Assembly (NCBI RefSeq): GCF_002056795.1 | Contig: NZ_CP020104.1 | Coordinates: forward strand, 1,375,001-1,439,000 | DNA length: 64,000 bases | Direction of reading: 5' to 3' | Source of the DNA: Spirosoma aerolatum | Lineage (GTDB): Bacteria; Bacteroidota; Bacteroidia; Cytophagales; Spirosomataceae | Part shown: in pieces, positions 47,826 through 56,358 of the stretch | Layout: each line of letters begins with the position of its first letter | How positions within the stretch are numbered: the first letter of the stretch is position 1 | Notes under the pieces: generated by a model | Databases searched by the model: none | What the model saw: the letters and a program-made list of their open reading frames with translations, nothing else | What the model was told of the DNA's origin: nothing | Program-made: the position numbers and the translations under genes

Positions 47826-50800
47826 ATGAAAAACGTACGGTTTCCCTCCCGCGCACTACTCCTGGCGGGCGTGCTGACAACCGCTGTGTCTCAGCTTCCG
47901 ACGGATGCCTGGGCACAAACAATGGCCAAACGGACTGTAGCGGCCAAGTCTGTAGCCGCTGCTGAAGCTCCGATTGCCTTGAATCGGGTACTTGTGTTTT
48001 CGAAAACGAAAGGATTTCGCCATTCATCGATCCCGGCGGGAAAAATGGCGATTATGAAACTTGGTCAGGAAAATGGTTTTGCCGTCGATACAACGGAAGA
48101 TGCCTCCAAGTTCACCGAAGCCAATCTGAAAAAGTACAGTGCCGTTATCTGGCTAAGCACAACGGGCAATGTACTCGACGATGCCCAGCAGGCTGCTTTT
48201 GAGCGTTATATTCAGGCGGGAGGTGGTTTTGTGGGTATCCATGCTGCCGCCGATACCGAGTACGACTGGCCCTGGTACAACCAACTCGTGGGGGCCTATT
48301 TTCTGAGTCACCCTAAGCAGCAAAACGCTGAAATTGAAATTGTTGATAAGAATCACCCGGCCACAAAAATGCTGCCGGATCGCTGGAAGCGCTGGGACGA
48401 GTGGTATAACTACAAGAGCATTCAGGGTGATCTGAAGGTGTTGGGTAAACTGGATGAAAAGACCTACGAAGGCGGGAAAAACGGCGATAATCACCCGTTC
48501 ATCTGGTACCACGATTTTCAGGGAGGCAAAGCCTTCTATACGGGTGGCGGTCATACCGACGAATCGTACAGCGACTCTATGTTCCTCCAGCATCTTCTGG
48601 GTGGAATCAAGTCGGTGATGGCTAGCAGTCTGAAGTTTGGTCAGGCTAAAACGATGCCTTTCCCCGAAGAAAACCGATTTGAACAGCAGGTGCTGGTACA
48701 GGGTATGGACGAACCAACCGAACTGGCTGTGCTCGATAACGGTAAGGTGCTGTATACCCAGCGCAAAGGTGAGCTAACGGTCTACGATCCACAAAAAAAA
48801 AAGACTAAGGTAGTTGCTAATTTCCCGGTTTTCAGCAAGTTCGAATATGGCCTGATGGGCTTGAACATTGACCCGAACTTCAAGCAGAACAAGTGGATTT
48901 ATGTGTACTATTCCCCGCTGAACGGCAAGACTGTTGCTGATACAGCTCAGCATCTGTCGCGCTTTGTCTATGACGACGTTCGGGATACGGTACTGCTGAA
49001 TACCGAAAAGGTACTGCTGACCATTCCGGTGAAGCGTGATGGCTGCTGCCATACCGGTGGGTCGATTGCCTGGGACCGGAAGGGAAATCTGTACCTGTCG
49101 ACGGGCGACGATACCAATCCGTTCAACTCCGATGGCTATGCGCCAATTGACGAACGGCCCGGCCGGAAAGGATGGGATGCCCGGCTGACGTCCAGCAATA
49201 CCAACGACCTGCGGGGTAAAATCATCCGGATTCATCCTGAAGCCGACGGAACTTATACCATTCCCGAAGGCAACCTGTTTCCGAAAGGTAACCCGAAGGC
49301 TCGCCCTGAAATTTACGTAATGGGTAACCGGAACCCGTACCGGATTTCGGTCGATCAGCGGACGGGTTATCTGTACTGGGGCGAAGTTGGTCCCGATGCC
49401 GGTAACAACAGCGAAAAATATGGCCCCCGTGGTCATGATGAAATGAACCAGGCGCGTCAGGCCGGTTATTTTGGCTGGCCGCTGTTTGTAGCCGATAACC
49501 GCCCGTACCACTCCCGCAGTTTTGCCGATAGCACAACGGGGCCTTTATTTGATCCGCAACACCCCATCAACGATTCGCCCAATAATACGGGGCTAAGAGA
49601 GTTGCCTCCTGCCCAGAAAGCCTTCATCTACTACCCCTATGCCGATTCGCCGGAGTTTGGTGATATCGTGGGCAAAGGTGGTCGGAATGCGATGGGTGGC
49701 CCGGTCTATTACTATGATGACTATCCAGAAACGTCGGTCAAATTCCCCCGCCACTACGACGGTAAATTCTTTGCCTACGACTGGATTCGCGACTGGATTC
49801 ACCCCGTTACAATGAAGCCAAACGGCGATTTTGTGAAAATGGAAACGTTTATGCCCAGCACGAAATTCTCACATATCATCGACATGCAGTTTGCCAACGA
49901 TGGGTCGCTGTATACGATTGAGTACGGTCAGAAATGGTTTGGTGCCAATGCCGATGCACGGCTGGCTCGTATCACGTACAATGCCGGTAACCGGAAGCCG
50001 GTAGCCGTCGCCAGTGCCAATAAAATGGTCGGCGCTGCCCCGCTAACGGTGAAATTCGATGGCGGTAAATCGATGGATTACGATGGCGACGCGCTCAAAT
50101 ACGAATGGTCGTTTGGTAAGAATATACCTAAACAAATGACCGCTTCGCCAACTGTTACCTTCAGCAAGCCAGGAGTTTATCCAGCCACGCTGAAAGTAAC
50201 CGACGCAGCCGGTAACGTGTCGACCCGGACGATGGACATCAAAGTGGGTAACGACGAGCCCAAAGTAGTGGTTGATGTAGCTGGTAACAAGACCTTCTAT
50301 TTCCCAAACAAGCCTGTTAAATACGCGGTGAAGGTGGTAGACAAAGAAGATGGTACGTTACAGAAAGGCATCAGACCCGACGATGTAACCATGACCATCG
50401 ATTACCTCGAAGGTTTCGACAAAACATTACTGGCGCAGGGTCATCAGGCAAACACGGGTTCCTCGACAGGAAAGCGGTTAATTGAGCTGAGCGACTGTAA
50501 AGCGTGCCATACCATCGATCAGAAGTCGATTGGACCTGCTTATATCGATGTTGCCAAGAAGTACAAAGGCACGGGTTCTGAGAGCAAACTGATTCGTAAA
50601 ATCATCACAGGTGGCGGTGGTGTATGGGGTGAGCAGGCCATGAGCGCCCACCCACAACTGAAAGAAAGTGAAGTAGCCGATATGGTTGGGTACATCCTTT
50701 CGCTGGCCGATGAAAAAGCCGCTAACCGTAAACCTATTGCGGGTGATTACGTACCTGTAGCGCAGAAAAAGGATGGTTCTTATATCCTGACCGCTACCTA

Positions 50801-51257
50801 TACAGACCGGGGCAACGGCGTAATTGGTCCGCTGACGGGTTCAACATCTGTAGCGCTCCGCTCGCCATCGGTAAAAGCCGTAACGGCCGATGCCAAACGG
50901 GATATTTTCCAATTCGATATGCCGAAGGTTGGCCCAGCCGCTGTTGGCACTAAATCGGGAAGTTACGTTGCCTTTAACGACATCGATCTGACGGGTATTG
51001 AAAGCATTTCACCAACGGTATTTGCATCGACAACCCAAACGGCTGGTGGTAAGCTCGAAGCACGGATCAACTCTCCAACGGGACCTCTGTTGGGCGAAGT
51101 AGAAGTAAAACCAGGAACGGCTGGCCCAGTAAATCTGCCTTTCCGCCAGCCTGTGCAGGGTATGCATACACTCTATCTGGTGTTTGTTAACCCCGAAGCG
51201 GGTCAAAAGGCCCTGTTTGCCCTCGACAAAGTCCAGTTCGGCACGCAGGGAATGTAA
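47826..51257 (+). CDS. Multidomain ThuA - glucose/sorbosone dehydrogenase - PKD - cytochrome c protein
   Basis: 1143 residues with a signal peptide (about 1-30, ALLLAGVLTTAVSQLPTDAWA). About 50-260 are ThuA (LVFSKTKGFRHSSIPAGKMA, GGGFVGIHAAADTEYDWPWY). About 275-715 are a PQQ-dependent glucose/sorbosone dehydrogenase-like propeller (GLMGLNIDPNFKQNKWIYVY, GNLYLSTGDDTNPFNSDGYA, GNRNPYRISVDQRTGYLYWG). About 725-815 are a PKD domain (DYDGDALKYEWSFG). A class I cytochrome c follows with heme motif C891-K-A-C-H895 and Met further on. The last 150 residues form a CBM6-like beta domain. It would oxidise a sugar in the periplasm and pass electrons to its own heme. Followed by a strong terminator. Confidence 0.9.
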   Translation: MKNVRFPSRALLLAGVLTTAVSQLPTDAWAQTMAKRTVAAKSVAAAEAPIALNRVLVFSKTKGFRHSSIPAGKMAIMKLGQENGFAVDTTEDASKFTEANLKKYSAVIWLSTTGNVLDDAQQAAFERYIQAGGGFVGIHAAADTEYDWPWYNQLVGAYFLSHPKQQNAEIEIVDKNHPATKMLPDRWKRWDEWYNYKSIQGDLKVLGKLDEKTYEGGKNGDNHPFIWYHDFQGGKAFYTGGGHTDESYSDSMFLQHLLGGIKSVMASSLKFGQAKTMPFPEENRFEQQVLVQGMDEPTELAVLDNGKVLYTQRKGELTVYDPQKKKTKVVANFPVFSKFEYGLMGLNIDPNFKQNKWIYVYYSPLNGKTVADTAQHLSRFVYDDVRDTVLLNTEKVLLTIPVKRDGCCHTGGSIAWDRKGNLYLSTGDDTNPFNSDGYAPIDERPGRKGWDARLTSSNTNDLRGKIIRIHPEADGTYTIPEGNLFPKGNPKARPEIYVMGNRNPYRISVDQRTGYLYWGEVGPDAGNNSEKYGPRGHDEMNQARQAGYFGWPLFVADNRPYHSRSFADSTTGPLFDPQHPINDSPNNTGLRELPPAQKAFIYYPYADSPEFGDIVGKGGRNAMGGPVYYYDDYPETSVKFPRHYDGKFFAYDWIRDWIHPVTMKPNGDFVKMETFMPSTKFSHIIDMQFANDGSLYTIEYGQKWFGANADARLARITYNAGNRKPVAVASANKMVGAAPLTVKFDGGKSMDYDGDALKYEWSFGKNIPKQMTASPTVTFSKPGVYPATLKVTDAAGNVSTRTMDIKVGNDEPKVVVDVAGNKTFYFPNKPVKYAVKVVDKEDGTLQKGIRPDDVTMTIDYLEGFDKTLLAQGHQANTGSSTGKRLIELSDCKACHTIDQKSIGPAYIDVAKKYKGTGSESKLIRKIITGGGGVWGEQAMSAHPQLKESEVADMVGYILSLADEKAANRKPIAGDYVPVAQKKDGSYILTATYTDRGNGVIGPLTGSTSVALRSPSVKAVTADAKRDIFQFDMPKVGPAAVGTKSGSYVAFNDIDLTGIESISPTVFASTTQTAGGKLEARINSPTGPLLGEVEVKPGTAGPVNLPFRQPVQGMHTLYLVFVNPEAGQKALFALDKVQFGTQGM

Positions 51258-51281
51258 ATAGTTGCTGAGTTAGGGTAGTAG

Positions 51282-51321
51282 ACAGGCACCCCGATCAGAC
51301 TTGATCGGGGTGCCTGTTTTT
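51282..51321 (+). terminator. Intrinsic terminator after the multidomain dehydrogenase gene
   Basis: A 16-bp perfect stem, acaggcaccccgatca (51282-51297) with tgatcggggtgcctgt (51302-51317), loop gact, then a T-run. Confidence 0.95.
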
Positions 51322-51475
51322 AGAGATGAATTTAATCCGTTTTATGTGGTTATGGTTCGAACTAAGGCCAATACGATCTTTTTAGTCCGCGTAATGCCAA
51401 CAGCTTGCTGGATGAAATTTTCTATCAATTCGTAAACGCCAGAAATGCCGGAGCTTTTTGCCTACAATTCTCTTC

Positions 51476-52066
51476 TCAATGAATCTTGAACTGGCATCCT
51501 AAACCTACAGTTGAGTTCTCCCAAATACCATTCTGCAAGGGTAAGCTAGTCAATTGTGCTGTTATTGCCAGATTATTTTTTAGAGAATACAAGCAGCCAA
51601 GACCAAGATATAGTCCATAAATAGTAGGCAAGTTAAAAAGGAAATTGCCAATACTTCTTTGACGGATAGGATAGGCTGGATTATCAGTATACTGATGTAT
51701 ATACCCAAATTCTCCAAATCGAACTCGTAAAAAAGGCGAGAAGCGAGAACTTAGGAAACTATAATGTAATTCAGGGCTAATGCTGATTAGATAGTCCCAT
51801 CTGGAGAACGTATTGGCTTGTTTGGCAGTGTAGTTAGAATAGGTCGCATCCACATATAACCCCGCTGCCAGTTTATTGCTAAAGTAATAATGGAATGATG
51901 AACCAATGTCGTAATGCTGAAAAGAACTATAGCTATCTGATCTGAAAGCCCACTGACTGACAATGATTTGAGGATTGAGTATTATGTCTCCTTTTTGCGA
52001 TTGAGCAATTGTACGTACTGAGAGCGAGAGTAAGATCAGCGGTAATAAGATCGGATATTTGTTCAT
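51476..52066 (-). CDS. Outer-membrane beta-barrel-like protein
   Basis: 196 residues with a signal peptide (about 1-21, LPLILLSLSVRTIAQ). The mature part alternates polar and aromatic residues in strand style: SYSSFQHYDIGSSFHYYFSN, KLAAGLYVDATYSNYTAK, YLISISPELHYSFLSSRFSP, FLRVRFGEFGYIHQYTD, ending TVGLGCQFKIH. This fits a small 8-strand barrel of the outer-membrane-protein beta-barrel group. It is the last gene behind two LRR lipoprotein genes (36-base gap), so a role in the same surface complex is possible. No specific family named. Confidence 0.7.
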   Translation of the reverse strand: MNKYPILLPLILLSLSVRTIAQSQKGDIILNPQIIVSQWAFRSDSYSSFQHYDIGSSFHYYFSNKLAAGLYVDATYSNYTAKQANTFSRWDYLISISPELHYSFLSSRFSPFLRVRFGEFGYIHQYTDNPAYPIRQRSIGNFLFNLPTIYGLYLGLGCLYSLKNNLAITAQLTSLPLQNGIWENSTVGLGCQFKIH

Positions 52067-52102
52067 TGGGTCAACGAAATGGCTGGCTTTGAGAAGAGAG
52101 GA

Positions 52103-53125
52103 TTATTGACAGATCTGGTAGGTGGCCGATTCATCTTTTTGCCAGTCGGAGGTGATGCGCGACAGATTCGCTACGCAAATGGTCTGGATGTTATTTCCAA
52201 AACATTGCATCACCTGGAGTAGGGGATTTTTGGTGGTGTTTAGACTAGTTATAGCATTATAAAAACACCATAGTGTTGTTAGATTACTATTGGCACTGAT
52301 GTCCAGACTCGATAGTTTGTTATTTGTACAGTACAGTTTAACAAGCCGGGTATTTTTGCTGATATCCAGCTTTGTCAGACTGTTTTTCGCACAGCCTACC
52401 ACGGTTAGATTGCCGTTTTTTGTCATATCCAGACTGCTTAGTTGGTTCATGGAGCAGTCTAATTCCGTTAGGGCGGTATTGGGGCTCACGTTTAGGCTGG
52501 TCAGTTTATTAGCGTTGCAGTACAGTTTGGTTAGAGCCGTATTCTTGCTAATATCCAGACGAGTAAGGTTGTTGAAGGAACAGTCGAGTGTTTTAAGGTT
52601 AATGAAGCCTTCGATACCATCCAGCCGACTAATATTCTTATTGCTCAAGTCTAGACTGCTTACCTTTAAAGCATTAGCACCCTTTATTCTTCCATCCTCC
52701 AGCGAATCCATTTTTAGCTCGATCAGAAGCTTCTCAAAAGCTGGATCTGGAACAGATACATACGGTTCGGCCCCCACCGTTACGCTAAATGATACAGGCG
52801 TAGCCGCTTTACGAGCATCACGAGCTATTACGGAACCCACCACACTGGTATTGTAGCCTACATTGCGAAGGGTGTAAGTTGTATCGGTCAGATATCGGGT
52901 GAGTGTGTCTTTCCAAACGACGGTATACGTTACACGATCACCCTCGGGGTCTTTCGCTTTCGTCCATGTCAGTACAATGTCGGCCCCTATCGGAATGACC
53001 TGGGCCTTTATGGTAAAGGCCGATGGCGGTGAATTGGGCTCAGGATCATTCCCGCTTTTGCAACGTACAATCAATGCACTCAGTAGGAGGAGAGGGACTA
53101 AGAATCGATAACGACGGTAAGTCAT
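52103..53125 (-). CDS. Leucine-rich-repeat surface lipoprotein (7 repeats) with FnIII-like domain
   Basis: About 340 residues from the ATG at 53125 (MTYRRYRFLVPLLLL...). An ATG nine codons upstream is less likely. Lipobox Cys22 (LIVRCKSGNDPEP). About 35-130 form an FnIII-like domain (DIVLTWTKAKDPEGDRVTYT). A short linker (VPDPAFEKLLIELKMDSLED) precedes seven 21-residue repeats of type LTKLYCNANKLTSLNVSPNT, at about 185-330. The end cap, ICVANLSRITSDWQKDESAT plus YQIC, is shared with its two paralogues. Such repeats form protein-binding surfaces. Paralogue of the next two genes. Confidence 0.85.
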   Translation of the reverse strand: MTYRRYRFLVPLLLLSALIVRCKSGNDPEPNSPPSAFTIKAQVIPIGADIVLTWTKAKDPEGDRVTYTVVWKDTLTRYLTDTTYTLRNVGYNTSVVGSVIARDARKAATPVSFSVTVGAEPYVSVPDPAFEKLLIELKMDSLEDGRIKGANALKVSSLDLSNKNISRLDGIEGFINLKTLDCSFNNLTRLDISKNTALTKLYCNANKLTSLNVSPNTALTELDCSMNQLSSLDMTKNGNLTVVGCAKNSLTKLDISKNTRLVKLYCTNNKLSSLDISANSNLTTLWCFYNAITSLNTTKNPLLQVMQCFGNNIQTICVANLSRITSDWQKDESATYQICQ

Positions 53126-53173
53126 AAGAAAACTATGTGACAGTGTAACCAATGCTTTATTTTTGTTGCTAAC

Positions 53174-54502
53174 TTAACGGCAAACCTGATAAGAAGTCGA
53201 CTCATCTTTGAGCCAGGTAGTTTTCACATTTGCCAGATTGGATACACAAATGGTGCGAATTGAATTGTCGGTACAGACTAGCCATTGCAGTGTCAGATTA
53301 TTGCGGAGATCCAGACTGGTTAGAGTCGTGTTGGCACAATAAAGTTCTGTTAAAGCCGGATTCTTTGTGATGTCGAGACTGGACAGCTTATTGGCTGAAC
53401 ATGATAAATAGGTCAGGTTGATGTTGTTGCGCACATCTAGATTAGTAAGTCGATTCAGGCCAACAAACAATGTTTTAAGGGCCTGATTACGATTGGTGTT
53501 GAGGTTAGTCAGTTTGTTGCTAGAGCAATTAAGATACGTTAATGCAGTCGTGGTGTCAATATTGAGACTAGCTAATGTATTGTTGTTACAGGCAAGATAG
53601 GTTAGAGCTTTCTGTTTGCTAAGGTCTAATTGAGCCAGGTTGTTATTGGCGCAGTACAAATCGGTGATTGCTGTATTTCGGGTGAGATTGAGGCTATTCA
53701 GCTTGTTGGAGGAACAAGCTAAATACGTGAGAATTTTGTTGTTGGTAATATCCAGGTCGGTTAAGAGATTTTCCGAACAGATCAATTTAGTCAGGATAGC
53801 ATTTTTACTGATGTTCAGGTTGGTGAGCTTTGTGTTTCTACAATTTAGGTAAATCAGTTGGGTATTAGTCGCCAGCTTTAGCTCGGAAAGAGCATTATCA
53901 GCACAGGATAAAAAGCCTAATGCGGTATTCTTCTCTACATTCAGACTGGTCAACTTATTTGTATTGCCATATAGAAGTGTTAGCGATGTATTTCGACTGA
54001 TATCGAGCGACGCTAAGTTGTTCGACGAGCAATCTAAATGAGTAAGTTTAGTGTTGCTTCCTACATTGAGCTTGCCTAGCTTATTAGCGCTACAACCCAA
54101 TCGGCTGAGTGAGGGTAATGTGCTGACATCCAAGTTAGAAAGCTGATTCCCGTTACACTCTAAACTGGTAAGAGCTGTATTATGGCTGAGGTCCAAACTA
54201 CTCAGATTGTTGAGCGAGCAGTCTAGTATGGCCAGCTTAGCGAACGATTCAATGCCTTGAAGACTCCTTATCCCTTTGTTGAATAAATTCAGGCTCGTTA
54301 CTCGTTGAATAGCTGTAAAAAGCACTCTCCCATCCTGCGCCTTGTCGATACCCAGATCAATTAGAGCTTTCTCAAAAGCTGGGTCAGGGATTTCTATAGA
54401 AAAGTTAGGGTCTTCTGGAGTGGGTTCGTCGCTTTTTCTACAGGCACCGACGATAAAATTCAATAACGCTAAAAGGCAGAATAGTAAACGGCGTAGATTC
54501 AT
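53174..54502 (-). CDS. Leucine-rich-repeat surface lipoprotein (about 16 repeats), no FnIII domain
   Basis: About 442 residues from the ATG at 54502 (MNLRRLLFCLLALLNFIVGA), lipobox Cys21 (IVGACRKSDEP). The linker IPDPAFEKALIDLGIDKAQD is directly followed by about 16 units of 21 residues, e.g. ALTSLECNGNQLSNLDVSTL, ALTYLNCSSNKLTNLNTNRN. The cap ICVSNLANVKTTWLKDESTS plus YQVC ends the protein. It lacks the FnIII-like domain of the two neighbours and has more than twice the repeats of the downstream gene. The 48-base gap to the next gene suggests one message. Confidence 0.85.
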   Translation of the reverse strand: MNLRRLLFCLLALLNFIVGACRKSDEPTPEDPNFSIEIPDPAFEKALIDLGIDKAQDGRVLFTAIQRVTSLNLFNKGIRSLQGIESFAKLAILDCSLNNLSSLDLSHNTALTSLECNGNQLSNLDVSTLPSLSRLGCSANKLGKLNVGSNTKLTHLDCSSNNLASLDISRNTSLTLLYGNTNKLTSLNVEKNTALGFLSCADNALSELKLATNTQLIYLNCRNTKLTNLNISKNAILTKLICSENLLTDLDITNNKILTYLACSSNKLNSLNLTRNTAITDLYCANNNLAQLDLSKQKALTYLACNNNTLASLNIDTTTALTYLNCSSNKLTNLNTNRNQALKTLFVGLNRLTNLDVRNNINLTYLSCSANKLSSLDITKNPALTELYCANTTLTSLDLRNNLTLQWLVCTDNSIRTICVSNLANVKTTWLKDESTSYQVCR

Positions 54503-54629
54503 ACAGAGCAATACAACTGGTGGTACTATTGACGGGAATTCCAGCGTTTTGCTTAGACGAACGGGATGAGCAAAAGTTACTCTATTGTTTATTTGATATG
54601 ATTAGGCCCACCAAACAGGTATGACTAAC

Positions 54630-54673
54630 TAATCCAACATCGCCTGTTTCCCAAAACAGGCGATGTTGGATTA
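54630..54673. terminator. Strong hairpin between LRR genes
   Basis: 20-bp perfect stem (54630-54649 with 54654-54673) and tetraloop ccca. No long T-run on either side. It separates the 54754-56154 gene from the downstream LRR genes and probably ends its message or limits read-through. Confidence 0.65.
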
Positions 54674-54753
54674 AGGCTCATTGATGGAGTACTGATTTTG
54701 ACCGTTGTGAAGATATGGTTATGACGACTAGCCCTTACAGCGGAAAGAGTTGA

Positions 54754-56154
54754 TCAATTGCAGACCTGATAGCTTGCCGACGCATCTTTTTGCCAGAACG
54801 GTTTAACCTGCGACAGGCTGGATACACAGATAATATTGATGTTGTTGCTATCACAACGTAAGTAGGTCAGAGCGGCATTGTTGCGCAAGTCCAGACTTGT
54901 GAGCCGATTATCGTAGCAGGTCAGATTGCTGAGAGCGGTGTTCTTCGAAACATCCAGGTTTGTTAGTTGATTGCTAAAGCAGGTTAACTCGGTCAATATC
55001 GTGTTGGTACTTAGGGCTAACGTAGTTAGTTTGTTATAAGGGCAATTTAAACTAGTCAGGGCGGTGGTTTGTGAAAGGTCAAGACTGAGAAGCTGATTAC
55101 TTTCGCAATCCAGACTGACCAGCGCTGTGTTCTGACTTACATTCAGACTGGAAAGTTGATTATATGAGCACAAGAGTTTAGTCAGAGCAGTATTCTTCGA
55201 AACGTCCAGACTTATCAGACCAACCGCCGAACAGTTCAGCTCCGTTAGGGCTGTGTTTCTGCTAATATCCAGGCTTAGTAGCTTGGTGAACGAATAATCT
55301 AGATACGTTAACAGCATGTTTTTGCTCAAATCCAGACCAGTCAGACCAGTGCTACCGCAGCTTAGCTTTGTTAAAGCTGTATTTTTAGCCAAATCCAGGC
55401 TGGTTAATGATTGATTGTTGGAGCAATTGAGTTGGGCCAGGTTGATATTTTGGCTAACCTCCAGTGCTTTCAGGTTATTGTTTGAACAGCTCAGTGTAAG
55501 TAGCGCTGTATTCTTGCTAACATCCAGGCTAGTGAGCTTATTCGCCGAACAGTTCAACTCGGTCAGTGCTGTATTCTTACTTATGTCTAGCGTGGCCAAC
55601 TGATTGTTTGAGCAGTCCAGATAGGTCAGATTCACAAAAGCTTCAATGCCCTGTAGATTGCTAATGCCCTGACTGGCAACCGTCAGACTGGTTACTTTCT
55701 GCGCATTACTCAAGAGTATCTTGCCATCTTTGGTATCGTCGAAGCGGAGGTCGATGAGCCTCTGTTCAAAAGCCGCATCAGGCACATCGGCATACGGATT
55801 CGTGCCAATCGTAAGATTAAAGGCGACCGGAGTTGCCGCTTTATGGTTGTCGAAAGCAATTACGCTCCCCGTTACGGTAAGGCCATACCCTACATTTTTG
55901 AGCGTAAACGTGGTATCAGTGAGGTTTTTGGCTAAGGTGTCTTTGTAAACAACAGCATACGTAACTGGGTCGCCATTAGGGTCTTTAGCTCTCGTCCAGC
56001 TCAGGACTACATCGCTGCTATTAGTCGCTTGTTTGGCCGTCACGGTGAAGATTGCCGGAGCCAGATTGGGGTCGGGGCCGTCGTCTTTTTTACAGGAAAA
56101 GACCAGGAGTCCCAGCAAGAGTGTTAGAGGAAGAAAAGTAAGCCGATTATTCAT
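54754..56154 (-). CDS. Leucine-rich-repeat surface lipoprotein (about 13 repeats) with FnIII-like domain
   Basis: 466 residues. Lipobox Cys21 (LLVFSCKKDDGPDP). The K-K-D-D after the cysteine resembles the lipoprotein export signal of surface lipoproteins in Bacteroidota. About 30-130 form an FnIII-like domain (DVVLSWTRAKDPNGDPVTYA). The linker VPDAAFEQRLIDLRFDDTKD precedes about 13 repeats (ALTELNCSANKLTSLDVSKN; one unit has 22 residues, NQSLTSLDLAKNT). The cap ends SLSQVKPFWQKDASASYQVC. This is the most upstream of the three paralogues and is separated from the others by 251 bases that include a strong hairpin. Confidence 0.87.
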   Translation of the reverse strand: MNNRLTFLPLTLLLGLLVFSCKKDDGPDPNLAPAIFTVTAKQATNSSDVVLSWTRAKDPNGDPVTYAVVYKDTLAKNLTDTTFTLKNVGYGLTVTGSVIAFDNHKAATPVAFNLTIGTNPYADVPDAAFEQRLIDLRFDDTKDGKILLSNAQKVTSLTVASQGISNLQGIEAFVNLTYLDCSNNQLATLDISKNTALTELNCSANKLTSLDVSKNTALLTLSCSNNNLKALEVSQNINLAQLNCSNNQSLTSLDLAKNTALTKLSCGSTGLTGLDLSKNMLLTYLDYSFTKLLSLDISRNTALTELNCSAVGLISLDVSKNTALTKLLCSYNQLSSLNVSQNTALVSLDCESNQLLSLDLSQTTALTSLNCPYNKLTTLALSTNTILTELTCFSNQLTNLDVSKNTALSNLTCYDNRLTSLDLRNNAALTYLRCDSNNINIICVSSLSQVKPFWQKDASASYQVCN

Positions 56155-56358
56155 AATCGAGTAGTATAAGGTTAGTTGTTAAACTCATGTGAAGGCCAGG
56201 AAAGCCTTTAGAGGAAAGAACCTGCGTATAGCCAGGCTATTTTTATGTAAACGGTCTCATGCTGTTTTTGCCACTATCGTTCTAAACCTCTATCGAACAG
56301 CTTTTTCAGGCGGATTGCCGGTGAACTAATCCCGGACGGTACTTGTCTTCTGAATGTT

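Noticed and set aside
48774..49511. Minus-strand open frame of 245 codons inside the multidomain dehydrogenase gene
   Set aside because: It lies opposite conserved propeller sequence and shows no domain, signal or ribosome binding site.
52185..56000. Regular direct repeats of about 63 bases, possible CRISPR or satellite
   Set aside because: They are coding repeats of leucine-rich-repeat units, degenerate, and have no spacers.
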